Assembly (NCBI GenBank): GCA_046348995.1
Contig: JAXMDB010000015.1
Span: 1 to 64,000 of the forward strand
Reading direction: 5' to 3'
Length of the DNA stretch: 64,000 nucleotides
From: JANNSX01 sp046348995
GTDB taxonomy: Bacteria > Pseudomonadota > Alphaproteobacteria > Rhizobiales > Hyphomicrobiaceae
The notes under the pieces are model-generated. The model was not told the DNA's origin, did no database searches, and saw nothing but the letters and a program-made list of their open reading frames with translations. A program made the position numbers and the translations under genes. Below are positions 48,707 to 57,456 of this stretch, one piece after another (the first letter of the stretch is position 1; every line of letters starts with the position of its first letter).

Positions 48707-49825
48707 GTGACACGGCCCGGCAATGGCCTCACCTATCAGGACGCCGGTGTCGATATCGATGCCGGCAACGCCCTCGTCAAGGCAATCAAGCCGCTGGCGC
48801 GCTCGACCGCGCGGACAGGCGCGGATGCGGCGCTCGGCGGTTTTGGAGGCCTGTTCGATCTGAAGGCCGCCGGCTTCCGCGATCCGGTGCTGGTCGCCGC
48901 CAACGACGGCGTCGGCACCAAGCTCGAGATCGCCATCGAGACCGGGCGGCACGAGACCATCGGCATCGACCTCGTCGCCATGTGCGTCAACGATCTCGTC
49001 GTTCAGGGCGCAGAGCCCTTGTTTTTCCTCGACTATCTCGCGGTCGGCAAGCTCGAGGTCGCCGTCGCCACGAAGGTCGTCTCGGGCATCGCCGAAGGCT
49101 GCCGGCAGGCCGGTGCGGCGCTCATCGGCGGGGAAACGGCCGAGATGCCCGGCATGTATGCCGAAAAGAGCTACGACCTGGCCGGATTTGCCGTCGGTGC
49201 GGTCGAGCGCGGCGAAATCCTGCCGCGGACCGACATCGAGGCCGGCGACGTGCTGATTGGGCTCCCCTCCTCGGGCGTGCATTCGAACGGCTACTCGCTG
49301 GTGCGGCTGATCGTGCGGCGGTCTGGCCTCGCCTGGGGCGCGCCCGCGCCGTTCGCACCGGGCCAGACGCTTGCCGAAGCCCTGCTGACGCCGACCCGCA
49401 TCTACGTCCGCGCCGCGCTTCAGGCGATCCGGGCGACCGGCGGCGGCGCCACGGGTGCCATCAAGGCGCTCTCGCACATCACCGGCGGCGGCCTCACCGA
49501 AAACCTGCCGCGGGTCATGCCGGACGGCCTCGCCGCCCACATCGATCTCTCGAAGTTCGCCGCGCCACCCGTGTTCGGCTGGCTGCAATCCCAAGGCGGC
49601 ATGGCGGAAGCCGAGCTGCTGCGCACCTTCAACTGCGGCATCGGCATGGTCGTCGTCGCGGCCAGGGCGCGCGCCGGCGAGGTGGTTGCCGCGCTGCAAG
49701 ACGCGGGTGAGACCCCACGCGTCATCGGCGAGGTCGAGCCCGGCCGCGGCATCAAGTCGGACGCCAAGGGCAAGGGCGAGGCCGAGGCTGTCCGCTACTC
49801 GGGCTCGCTGGGGCTGGCGCCATGA
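48707..49825 (+). CDS. purM: Phosphoribosylformylglycinamidine cyclo-ligase
   Basis: A 372-residue AIR synthase of purine biosynthesis. N-terminal region YQDAGVDIDAGNALVKAIKP; ATP/substrate loops DPVLVAANDGVGTKLEIA, GGETAEMPGMY and LPSSGVHSNGYSLVR. The start codon is GTG, with AAGGGAG upstream. The stop overlaps the purN start in ATGA, so the two purine genes are co-translated. It is divergent from the DUF2066 gene. Confidence 0.96.
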   Translation: MTRPGNGLTYQDAGVDIDAGNALVKAIKPLARSTARTGADAALGGFGGLFDLKAAGFRDPVLVAANDGVGTKLEIAIETGRHETIGIDLVAMCVNDLVVQGAEPLFFLDYLAVGKLEVAVATKVVSGIAEGCRQAGAALIGGETAEMPGMYAEKSYDLAGFAVGAVERGEILPRTDIEAGDVLIGLPSSGVHSNGYSLVRLIVRRSGLAWGAPAPFAPGQTLAEALLTPTRIYVRAALQAIRATGGGATGAIKALSHITGGGLTENLPRVMPDGLAAHIDLSKFAAPPVFGWLQSQGGMAEAELLRTFNCGIGMVVVAARARAGEVVAALQDAGETPRVIGEVEPGRGIKSDAKGKGEAEAVRYSGSLGLAP

Positions 49826-50502
49826 CCACGAGAAAGCGCGTCGCGATCCTGATCTCCGGCCGCGGCACCAACATGGAAAGCCTCATCCGCGCTGCGCAAG
49901 ATCCAGCCTATCCGGCCGAGATCGTCTGCGTCGTCTCGAACAAGCCGGATGCGCCGGGCCTCGCCCGCGCCCGGGCGCTCGGCATCGAGGCGGTGCCGCT
50001 CGACCACACGAAGTTTCCCTCGCGCATGACCTTCGAGCTCAAGCTCCACGGCATCCTGCTCGAGCGGAAGATCGACCTCGTCTGCAATGCGGGTTTCATG
50101 CGGCTGCTGACGGCCGAGTTCGTCAATCGCTGGATCGACCGGCATCTGAATATCCACCCATCGCTGCTGCCGGCCTTCCAGGGGCTCGACACGCACCAAA
50201 GGGTGCTCGACGCCGGTGCCTGGATCACCGGCGCCTCCGTGCATTTCGTGCGCGTCGAGATGGATGCCGGGCCGATCATCGCGCAGGCGGCTGTCCCCGT
50301 CTCGCCGGACGACACGGCCGAGACGCTCGCCGAGCGCGTGCTCGCCGCCGAGCACCGCCTCTACCCGCATGCGTTGGAGCTGGTCGCCTCCGGCGGCGCC
50401 TACGTCATCGACGGCCGCGTCATTTTTACCAACCCCGGTGTGCCCCTCCGCGCCGCGATGATCTCGCCACCGCCGTTAACCAAATCCCCCGCCTCGGGCT
50501 GA
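49822..50502 (+). CDS. purN: Phosphoribosylglycinamide formyltransferase
   Basis: A 226-residue GAR transformylase using 10-formyl-tetrahydrofolate. Motifs: ILISGRGTNMESLIRAAQ, NIHPSLLPAFQGLDTHQRVL (catalytic asparagine and histidine) and VHFVRVEMDAGPIIAQA (catalytic aspartate). It overlaps purM by four bases. Its stop codon lies inside a terminator-like hairpin. Confidence 0.96.
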   Translation: MTTRKRVAILISGRGTNMESLIRAAQDPAYPAEIVCVVSNKPDAPGLARARALGIEAVPLDHTKFPSRMTFELKLHGILLERKIDLVCNAGFMRLLTAEFVNRWIDRHLNIHPSLLPAFQGLDTHQRVLDAGAWITGASVHFVRVEMDAGPIIAQAAVPVSPDDTAETLAERVLAAEHRLYPHALELVASGGAYVIDGRVIFTNPGVPLRAAMISPPPLTKSPASG

Positions 50503-50518
50503 CTTCTGGGTCAGCCCG
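50495..50518 (+). terminator. Hairpin at the end of purN
   Basis: A perfect nine-base stem CGGGCTGAC/GTCAGCCCG with a six-base loop spans the purN stop codon. No T-run follows, so it may work with Rho or only protect the mRNA end. Confidence 0.5.
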
Positions 50519-50718
50519 CGACATGGTGCCATCGTCTATCCCGCCACATGGACAGTTTGTAATCCGGGGAGCAGCTTGACCTTAAAGGGCACGCCGCCCG
50601 GAGCCGGATAGGGAGATCGGCACGGCTTCTGCACCTGCTGATCCGGCCCCGTCCACGGGCGCAAAACGAGACCGACGATCAGCTGCCCCGACCCGGGGGC
50701 AAGCGCTGGGAGCCTGCA

Positions 50719-52083
50719 ATGACTGTTGCCACACCTGCCGCCACCCACCAACTCGGCGATGAAAGCAGCATTTGGTTCAAGCTGACGCCCCTCCTCAAGG
50801 GCGACCCGCAGAACCCGATGTCGATGCTCATGCAGATGACCGAGCGCTACGGCGGCGTCATCGCCGTGAACATGGCCAACCAGCGCGTCGTCTTCCTGTC
50901 CGAGCCCGAGCACTTCAAGCGTGTGCTCGTCACCAAGGCCGACGACTACATCAAGTATTTCGACGGGCTGAAGCCGATCTTCGGCAAGGCCATGATCACG
51001 CACGACGGCGCGCTCTGGCAGAAGATCCGTCTGCCCCAGCAGCCGGCCTTCCACCCCGACATGTTCGCCGAGTACATCCCCTACTTCATCCAGGCCATCC
51101 GCACGAAGATGGATCTGTGGGCCAATCTCGCCAAGACGGGCGAGACGTTCGAGATGGTCGAGCAGACCTGGACGCTCGCCGCCGACATGATCTGCAAGGC
51201 GCTGTTCGACCGCGACATGCCCTTCAACCCGCATTTCGTGTTCAAGTGCGTCAAGACCTACACCGACGTCATGAACCACAAGTCGATCCGGCTGAAGCGC
51301 GTGCAGGGCGCCGAGTTCGAGGTGACGGAGGAGGATGCCTCCAAGGCCGTTGAGGCCTGGGTGAGCGTTCCGCCCGCCGTCATCGCCGCCGATCCGCGCG
51401 AGGAGCGCGAGCGCACGCTGCTCAAGATGATCGAGCAGGCAGCCGCCGATCCGTCGATCCCGGAATTCGACCAGCAGCAGGCGGTCGACGAGCTCAAGCA
51501 GTATCTGTGGGCCGGCACCGAGACGACGGCGCTGACGCTCGCCTGGGCGCTGTACCTGTCGTCGAAGTATCCGGAGACGGCCGAGCGCATCCGCCGCGAG
51601 GGCGAGCAGGTCTACGGCGACCGCGATCCGACCGCCGACGACTATTCGGCTTTGGCTTACACGCGCGCCGTCGTCCAGGAGACGATGCGCATCTACCCGC
51701 CGATCTGGGGCCTCATCCGCGTCGCCGCCAAGGACGACGTCATCGACGGCAAGCAGATCAAGGCCGGCGACCGCGTCGTCATGTTCGCCTACGGCACCCA
51801 CCACAATCCGAAGTACTGGGATCACCCGGAAGAGTTCCGGCCCGAGCGCTTCATGGGCGAGGCGATGAAAAAGCGGAAGCCCTACACGTATCTGCCGTTC
51901 GGCGGCGGAAAACGTTCCTGCATCGGCGGCGCCATGAGCCAGGTCGAGAACACGCTCGCCTTGTCGATCATGCTTCGCCGCTTCCGCCCCGAATACGTCG
52001 GCCAGGAGCCCCCCGGCCTCAACGCCACCGTGACTCTGACGCCCAAGGGCGGGCTGAAGTTCCGGGTGCGAGAGCTGAGTTGA
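50719..52083 (+). CDS. Cytochrome P450
   Basis: A 454-residue P450 monooxygenase. The heme-binding loop is FGGGKRSCIGG with the ligand at C401, the K-helix motif is QETMR, and the oxygen-binding I-helix is AGTETTALTLAW. There is no fused reductase and no ferredoxin gene nearby. The overall type is closer to fatty-acid or alkane-hydroxylating bacterial P450s than to camphor-type enzymes, but substrate is unknown. It is convergent with the EamA gene. Confidence 0.94.
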   Translation: MTVATPAATHQLGDESSIWFKLTPLLKGDPQNPMSMLMQMTERYGGVIAVNMANQRVVFLSEPEHFKRVLVTKADDYIKYFDGLKPIFGKAMITHDGALWQKIRLPQQPAFHPDMFAEYIPYFIQAIRTKMDLWANLAKTGETFEMVEQTWTLAADMICKALFDRDMPFNPHFVFKCVKTYTDVMNHKSIRLKRVQGAEFEVTEEDASKAVEAWVSVPPAVIAADPREERERTLLKMIEQAAADPSIPEFDQQQAVDELKQYLWAGTETTALTLAWALYLSSKYPETAERIRREGEQVYGDRDPTADDYSALAYTRAVVQETMRIYPPIWGLIRVAAKDDVIDGKQIKAGDRVVMFAYGTHHNPKYWDHPEEFRPERFMGEAMKKRKPYTYLPFGGGKRSCIGGAMSQVENTLALSIMLRRFRPEYVGQEPPGLNATVTLTPKGGLKFRVRELS

Positions 52084-52089
52084 GCAAAC

Positions 52090-52953
52090 TCACCCCGCCG
52101 CCAGGACCGCCGAGCCGCCGGCGATCATGGCGACGGCGAGCCACTGCACGAGGCTGATGCGCTCCTTCAGGACCACCCAGGCGAGCAGCACGGTGACGAC
52201 GGAGAAGCCCGCAGAAATCACCGCCGTGATCTCGGGGCTCGAAGTCGCGCCTCCCATCGTCAACGTCATGTAGCCGGCGACATCGGCGAGACCTTGTACG
52301 ATCAGGAACGGCATCCAGCGGGGCTTGATCGCCAACGACTGCCGGCTCGCCAGGGCCATGATGATGATCACCGCGAGTCCCGTCAGCCGCCCGACCCAGG
52401 TCGTCTGCACCGCGCCCAGCAGCGGCACCGCTTGCTGCCCCGCCAGCACGATCACCGTGTAGACGAGGCAGGCCGCAACCGCGATCTTGAGCGTCTTGCT
52501 GAGCTCCGCCCCATTGGACACGGCGCCCTCGCCACTCGCCTCCTCGGCCGCCCGTGCGATGACGATGCCGCCAGCGAACACGACGGCCATCGCCGCCCAT
52601 TCGATCGCATCCGGCCGGCTGCCGAGGGCCACAAGAACGATGAGCACGATCGCCGGGTGGCTCGCGACGATCGGCGCGACGACGCTGACCGGGCCGCGCG
52701 CGAGGCCCCAGTAGAGCAACGTCGTCATGATCGCAGAGGCCGCGCCGTGCGCCATCGCGAAGCCGAGGCCCAACGGCGACCAGACGAGGGCCTCGCCGCG
52801 GGCGATCACCCACACGGTGGTGGCTATGGCACCGACGAGCAGCACCGCGCCGTAGCTCGCGACGGGGTTGTGGGCGCGCGTGGAAAACCGCGCCATGAAG
52901 TCGGCCGAGCCGAACGAGAGCGCCGAGAGGACGCCCCAAAGTGCCGCGTTCAC
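52090..52953 (-). CDS. EamA/DMT-superfamily transporter
   Basis: A 287-residue membrane protein with ten predicted helices in two repeated halves of the drug/metabolite transporter family. The N-terminal repeat begins WGVLSALSFGSADFMARFST and the C-terminal repeat ends ERISLVQWLAVAMIAGGSAV. Probably an exporter; substrate unknown. Six bases separate its stop from that of the convergent P450 gene. Confidence 0.88.
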   Translation of the reverse strand: MNAALWGVLSALSFGSADFMARFSTRAHNPVASYGAVLLVGAIATTVWVIARGEALVWSPLGLGFAMAHGAASAIMTTLLYWGLARGPVSVVAPIVASHPAIVLIVLVALGSRPDAIEWAAMAVVFAGGIVIARAAEEASGEGAVSNGAELSKTLKIAVAACLVYTVIVLAGQQAVPLLGAVQTTWVGRLTGLAVIIIMALASRQSLAIKPRWMPFLIVQGLADVAGYMTLTMGGATSSPEITAVISAGFSVVTVLLAWVVLKERISLVQWLAVAMIAGGSAVLAAG

Positions 52954-53099
52954 GATCGTCCCTCTCGCCCGCTATTCGGCGCCCCTGTGCCGGTGACTAT
53001 CGTGGCACAGGGACGCGTCGCGGCACAGGGAGGGGCTGCCCGCCAGTTAGTGAGGCAGCCGCACGTATCGCCCGGCAAGGTCCATTCGCGCGCGGCTCG

Positions 53100-54440
53100 T
53101 CAAAACTCCAGCGACCGGAAGTCCTCACCGTTGTAGACGTAGCCTTCACCCTGGGGGACGCGCTTTCCCTGCACGTGGCACCAGTTGTTCTCACAGCCGA
53201 GCAACTTCACCTTGGATCCGGCTTTGACGAAGCCCGTCTGCTGACCATTCCCGCCTGGCGAGTCGTAGACGTCGGCGTCCTGAACGACGGAGGCCGTCTG
53301 GACGTCGCCCGCGCCAGCCGCCGGCTCGGCATTAGAGTTCGCCTTGAACCCCTGCCCACAGCTTCCCGGCCTCTGAACCTCGCTGCGCAGCACGTCGGGA
53401 TTATCTGCATTGAAATTGCCGGGCGGCGAATAGCGGCACACCCAATAGACCCCATCTTGGCCGTTGATGCTACAATTGGCCTTGCCGCAACCGATTTCTC
53501 GGGAGCTCTTCCAGACGACCTGCGTGAAGTGACCGTTGACCGGCGGATCGCAACCGTTCTTGAAGCCACCGACGACTTGCGGATTGTCGAAGTCGTAGTG
53601 TTTTACCTCACAGTACCAAGTGTTCTGGAACGCCTGGTCATTCGATGCCGACGGCACCCAAAAGGCGAGATTCTCACCGTCGGCCGTACCGCTATGTGCA
53701 TTCTTGCAGTCGTTGGCCCACGCCTGAGCTTCGGCGGCAAGCTTGTCGGACCAGGTGAGAGGCGGGGCACAGTGCAGCTTGCGCTTGGCATTGTGCGCAT
53801 CGAGCATGTCGGCCCACTCGGGCGGAACGCCGCCGGCGCCCGTGCTGGGATGGGTGCCGAGCTTCGTGACTTTCTTGAAGAGATTTCGACCCGAGATGCA
53901 GCAACTGTCGGCTTGCGGTGGAGGGCTTGCGGTCTTCAACCAGCAATGCGCTTTTCCGCCCGGCTGGTCTGGCCGGACATAGGTCCAAGCCCGGCAATGA
54001 TCACCTTCCTTCTGGCACGCGTCCCTGCAAATCAGCTCAGGCTGCGTTCTCAAATCTGGAGTGCCGATGGGGAAGTCTCGATAATCCTTGCCGACCCGAT
54101 TGGTGTCGTACTCGATGCCGGCGACATCGCCAGAGAGACCTGACGTACAGCACTCGGAGTTGACAGCGGCCGGTACGGTATTCTTGAGCCAGCAGTGCGC
54201 GTTCGGCCCTTGGACGCCTGCCCTCACGAACGTCCAGGCCCGGCAGTCGGGCTCACTCTGACATTTCGACTGGCAAGGGGCGAAGCCCGCGATCGACGGC
54301 TCCATCTCGAAGTCCTTGTAGTCGCCACCCGGCCTGTTGACGCCAGTCTCGACGGTATCCTCCGACAACGCCGGACTGGATTGCGATAGCGCGACCGCAA
54401 TCGACAGGACTACCGCCGCCATCACTCGCTTCGCGAACAT
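53100..54440 (-). CDS. Secreted protein: two PAN domains, PR-1-like CAP domain, SH3-like C-terminus
   Basis: A 446-residue exported protein. Signal peptide 1-26; PAN/Apple-type domains at about 30-100 (NRPGGDYKDFEMEPSIAGFA) and 108-185, each with paired cysteines; CAP/SCP domain at about 208-345; SH3-like domain at about 382-446. The CAP part keeps the eukaryotic PR-1-type tetrad: H249 and E256 (HSGTADGENL), E278 (NTWYCEVKHY) and H304 (GHFTQVVWKSSREIGCG), with the late motif WVCRYSPPGNF. The start at 54440 is chosen for the signal peptide. The C-terminal domain is shared with the next three genes. Role unknown; a binding protein or secreted effector is plausible. Confidence 0.85.
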   Translation of the reverse strand: MFAKRVMAAVVLSIAVALSQSSPALSEDTVETGVNRPGGDYKDFEMEPSIAGFAPCQSKCQSEPDCRAWTFVRAGVQGPNAHCWLKNTVPAAVNSECCTSGLSGDVAGIEYDTNRVGKDYRDFPIGTPDLRTQPELICRDACQKEGDHCRAWTYVRPDQPGGKAHCWLKTASPPPQADSCCISGRNLFKKVTKLGTHPSTGAGGVPPEWADMLDAHNAKRKLHCAPPLTWSDKLAAEAQAWANDCKNAHSGTADGENLAFWVPSASNDQAFQNTWYCEVKHYDFDNPQVVGGFKNGCDPPVNGHFTQVVWKSSREIGCGKANCSINGQDGVYWVCRYSPPGNFNADNPDVLRSEVQRPGSCGQGFKANSNAEPAAGAGDVQTASVVQDADVYDSPGGNGQQTGFVKAGSKVKLLGCENNWCHVQGKRVPQGEGYVYNGEDFRSLEF

Positions 54441-54639
54441 CTGTCTATCCCTGCTTCCAACCAAACCCGCGAGCATCAAAGGTTCACTGCAGTTTCAGCG
54501 ACACGCCGCCGTCGCCACTGTGTATCCAACCTTTACCGCCCGTCCATTGAGCGTTGTGCAACGACCGCCGTGACTCGAGCACGTTCACACCTTGCGTGCC
54601 CGAGATCACGATTTCCCCGATCATCCAAACGCTTTCGAT

Positions 54640-55410
54640 TCAGAATTTCAGCGAGCGATAGTCGGCGCCGTTGTAGACGTAGCCGTCACCGTTCGGGACG
54701 CCATCTCCCGTGACGTGGCACCAGTCGTTCTCGCAGCCGGCGAAGCCGACCTGAGTGCCCGTATTGAGCGAACCAGTTTGATTTCCGTTGCCGCCTGGCG
54801 CGTCATAGACGTCGACGTCCTTGACGACCTTCGCGGTCTTGCCACCACCGCCAGCGTCGCCGCCGGCGGCGGTCTCACAGGCTTTCATGTTGGAAACCAT
54901 CGCATTCAGGTTGGGTTTGACGACCTCACCAGCGCTCGACACGCAGCTGTCGTAGATTTCTTCGCTGCTCTTGTTCCAGACACCGTCACCGTTGAGGAAC
55001 TCACAGTTCGCCTTCCGAGCGTTTTTGGTCACGCCGACCACGAAAGCTGCGTGCGCTTTGCAGCGATCCTCGATATCTGCGTTTTTTCCGATTTTCTTGA
55101 CCTTGTAGCCGGTCGTGCAGCAATCGTTCTTGACCGCCGTTGGCAGAGTGCTCTTGAGCCAGCAATGAGCCTTGGGGCCTTGCACGCCGGACTTGACGAA
55201 GGTCCAGGCGCGACACTTCTTATCCTGCGCGCACTGCGCCTGACAGGGCCCGAACCCGGCAATGGAGGGCTCCAGCTCGAAGTCCTTGTAATCTCCGCCA
55301 GGCCGATCGACGCCCTGCTCGATCTCCTCTCCGGCGAATGCCGTGCCGCTACCAAGCGCCGCGACAGCGACCAACATAGTCAAAACGGTCAACAAACGCC
55401 GTGCGAACAT
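54640..55410 (-). CDS. Secreted protein: PAN domain, Cys-rich region, SH3-like C-terminus
   Basis: A 256-residue exported protein. Signal peptide to about residue 26 (GSGTAFA). PAN domain at about 30-105, very close to the first PAN of the larger neighbour (VDRPGGDYKDFELEPSIAGF). A Cys-containing region at about 106-185 is unrecognised. After a Gly-rich linker, the SH3-like domain begins TAKVVKDVDVYDAPGGNG and ends YNGADYRSLKF. Second of four tandem minus-strand genes sharing that domain; intergenic gaps are 60-200 bp. Confidence 0.85.
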   Translation of the reverse strand: MFARRLLTVLTMLVAVAALGSGTAFAGEEIEQGVDRPGGDYKDFELEPSIAGFGPCQAQCAQDKKCRAWTFVKSGVQGPKAHCWLKSTLPTAVKNDCCTTGYKVKKIGKNADIEDRCKAHAAFVVGVTKNARKANCEFLNGDGVWNKSSEEIYDSCVSSAGEVVKPNLNAMVSNMKACETAAGGDAGGGGKTAKVVKDVDVYDAPGGNGNQTGSLNTGTQVGFAGCENDWCHVTGDGVPNGDGYVYNGADYRSLKF

Positions 55411-55478
55411 TGTCCTCTCCCTGACCCATCAGCCGTTTCGGCGCGGCGCGCTCGGACAGCTTCGCTTCACCCGTGTCC

Positions 55479-56120
55479 TTAGAATTTCAATGAGCGATAG
55501 TCGGCGCCGTTGTAGACATAGCCGTCGCCGTTGGGGACATTGCCGCCTGTGATGTGGCACCAGTCACCGTCGCAGCCTGCGAAGCCGACCTGAGTGCCAC
55601 CGTTGAGCGAGCCGGTTTGATTGCCGCCACCACCCGGCGCATCGTAGACGTCGACATCCTTGACGACCTTGGCGGTCTTCCCACCGCTGCCGGCAGCTGC
55701 CGCGTTGTCGACGTCGATCTTGCAGTTGTACAGATCTTTCTCCAGAGTCCTCCGCATCTTCCTGATCTGCTCTGGGTTCCGATTGCAGAAACCTTCGTGC
55801 TCCCTGATCTTCTGGGACCACTGCCCTACGAAACCGCAGCCGATCTTTGTTGCCTCCGTCAATTTCAGCATGATCTCGACGCTGTAATCCCTGCAGACTT
55901 TCGCGAGCTTGTCGGGCGGTTGGGCTGCGAGGCAGTTTCCATATTGCTTGTCGCTCAAAAGGTGGCTGATGCAGCCCGTTGTCTGCGCCTCCGTGCAATC
56001 CGCGTCGGAGATGTCGGTCCGGTTTTCACCGGCGATCATGCAGCCTTTCGACCAACCGGGCGTAACACCTCCGGTCAACGCCAAGAGCATCGCGATCATC
56101 GCTAGCCATACGCATTTCAT
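55479..56120 (-). CDS. Secreted Cys-rich protein with SH3-like C-terminus
   Basis: A 213-residue exported protein. Signal peptide 1-24 (LALTGGVTPGWSKG). Residues 25-140 form a small Cys-rich domain (CMIAGENRTDISDADCTEAQ, GCISHLLSDKQYGNC) that I do not recognise but that is paralogous to the next gene's. The C-terminal SH3-like domain (about 149-213) is almost the same as in the two genes downstream. No catalytic motif is seen. Confidence 0.83.
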   Translation of the reverse strand: MKCVWLAMIAMLLALTGGVTPGWSKGCMIAGENRTDISDADCTEAQTTGCISHLLSDKQYGNCLAAQPPDKLAKVCRDYSVEIMLKLTEATKIGCGFVGQWSQKIREHEGFCNRNPEQIRKMRRTLEKDLYNCKIDVDNAAAAGSGGKTAKVVKDVDVYDAPGGGGNQTGSLNGGTQVGFAGCDGDWCHITGGNVPNGDGYVYNGADYRSLKF

Positions 56121-56156
56121 GAGCGTTTTCCTGTCGTGAATCCTCGGAGAGCTGTC

Positions 56157-56789
56157 TCAGAGCTTCAATGATCGATAGTCGGCGCCGTTGTAGACGTAGC
56201 CGTCACCGTTCGGGACCTTGCCGCCAGTGACGTGGCACCAGTCGCCGTCGCAGCCCTCGAAACCGACCGTTGTTCCGGCGTTGAGGGAGCCTGTTCGCTT
56301 GCCCTTGCCGCCGGGGGCGTCATAGACATCGACATCCTTGACGACCTTCGCCGTCTGACCTCCCGCACCGTCGCCGCCCTTCGATTGCTTGCATTCGGAC
56401 AAATTCCGCTCGTAGATGCGAATGTTCAATTTGACAATTCGCGGGTCTACTTTGCATCGCTTCACGAATGGTATGGTGCTCAACTCGGCATTTTTCGCAA
56501 AGTCGCAACCGAGGTCGTACGCATCCATGAGAATATCCAGCATTCTCACGCCGTAGTTGCTGCACAATTGATTGAGCTTTCCGCGAGGCTGCGCCTTGAT
56601 GCAGTTTCTATACTGCGTGGTGCTGAGGAGATGGCTGATGCACCCCGTCGTCTGGGCCTCCTCGCAGTCCGCGTCAGCGATGTCATTCCTGAGCTCGCCC
56701 GCTATCAAGCAGCCTTTCGACCAACCGGGCGTTGCGCTTCCCGCTAGGGCGAGAAGCATCGTCAGAGTTGCGAGCCAGCCACGCTTCAT
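56157..56789 (-). CDS. Secreted Cys-rich protein with SH3-like C-terminus, paralogue
   Basis: A 210-residue exported protein starting MKRGWLATLTMLLALAGSA, with cleavage near WSKG. The N-terminal domain (CLIAGELRNDIADADCEEAQ, GCISHLLSTTQYRNC) is clearly paralogous to the neighbour's but diverged in its second half. The SH3-like domain ends YNGADYRSLKL. The ATG at 56789 is supported by the shared signal peptide; the upstream extension is rejected. About 37 bp separate it from both neighbouring genes. Confidence 0.83.
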   Translation of the reverse strand: MKRGWLATLTMLLALAGSATPGWSKGCLIAGELRNDIADADCEEAQTTGCISHLLSTTQYRNCIKAQPRGKLNQLCSNYGVRMLDILMDAYDLGCDFAKNAELSTIPFVKRCKVDPRIVKLNIRIYERNLSECKQSKGGDGAGGQTAKVVKDVDVYDAPGGKGKRTGSLNAGTTVGFEGCDGDWCHVTGGKVPNGDGYVYNGADYRSLKL

Positions 56790-56826
56790 TTTCGGATTAC
56801 TCTGCTGTGTGGGGTTGGAGCCGCTT

Positions 56827-57456
56827 CTAAGGCCGCACCGTGCACTTGGGCGGGGGCACCGATTGGATCGTGATGAAGCCCGCAGGGGCACCGTTGACGA
56901 GATAGTCCTTGCTCACCTCGAGGTAGCCCCGGGTGATGTAGACGAAGGGCTCGGGGCTATCGGAGTGCATGCCGATCTCGACATGCACGCTCGCCGTCCG
57001 CCTCTCGGTTGCGACGGTCGATTGGCAAGCCATCAGGCCGAGCATGTCGTCGGTGTCGCCGGACTGCCGCTTGGACACGATACAGGCCTCGAGCGCGGCC
57101 TTCGCAGGCATCCCAACCTCGACCTCGCCATCGCCGCGGATGGCCGTCTCGGTGACCTTGGTGCCGTTCACGTCGGCCTCGGACTGGGTTCGCTCTGCCG
57201 TTAAGGCGAGCTCACCGAAAGAAGCGACGAGCTTGAGGGTACCTTGGGTCTCACCCTCGTAGATGAGGGTCATGGTGCTCGCGGCGCCGGCAGTTCTCTC
57301 CTCACAATCAAGGGTGAGGGCCGCTGCGCGGGCTGGGACGGATACAACCACCGATACGATGCCGATCGCGAGTCTGAATGCTGCGGTGCAGCACCATGCG
57401 GCGTGCTCGGGACGTCCTATGAGAGCAGCAACGATAGGTTTTGCCGGCATCTTCAT
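56827..57456 (-). CDS. Exported protein of unknown function
   Basis: A 209-residue protein with a probable signal sequence (FRLAIGIVSVVVSVPARA, cleavage near ARAAALTLDC). The mature part has an all-beta look (STMTLIYEGETQGTLKLVAS), one early and two later cysteines, and ends PPPKCTVRP. It lacks the SH3-like domain of the next four genes. As the first gene of the minus-strand run, closest to the AraC regulator, it may be co-transcribed with the array. ATG 57450 is an alternative start. Confidence 0.7.
   Translation of the reverse strand: MKMPAKPIVAALIGRPEHAAWCCTAAFRLAIGIVSVVVSVPARAAALTLDCEERTAGAASTMTLIYEGETQGTLKLVASFGELALTAERTQSEADVNGTKVTETAIRGDGEVEVGMPAKAALEACIVSKRQSGDTDDMLGLMACQSTVATERRTASVHVEIGMHSDSPEPFVYITRGYLEVSKDYLVNGAPAGFITIQSVPPPKCTVRP

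Noticed and set aside
48551..49699. N-terminal extension of the DUF2066 open frame
   Set aside because: Antisense to purM; the signal peptide begins at 48550.
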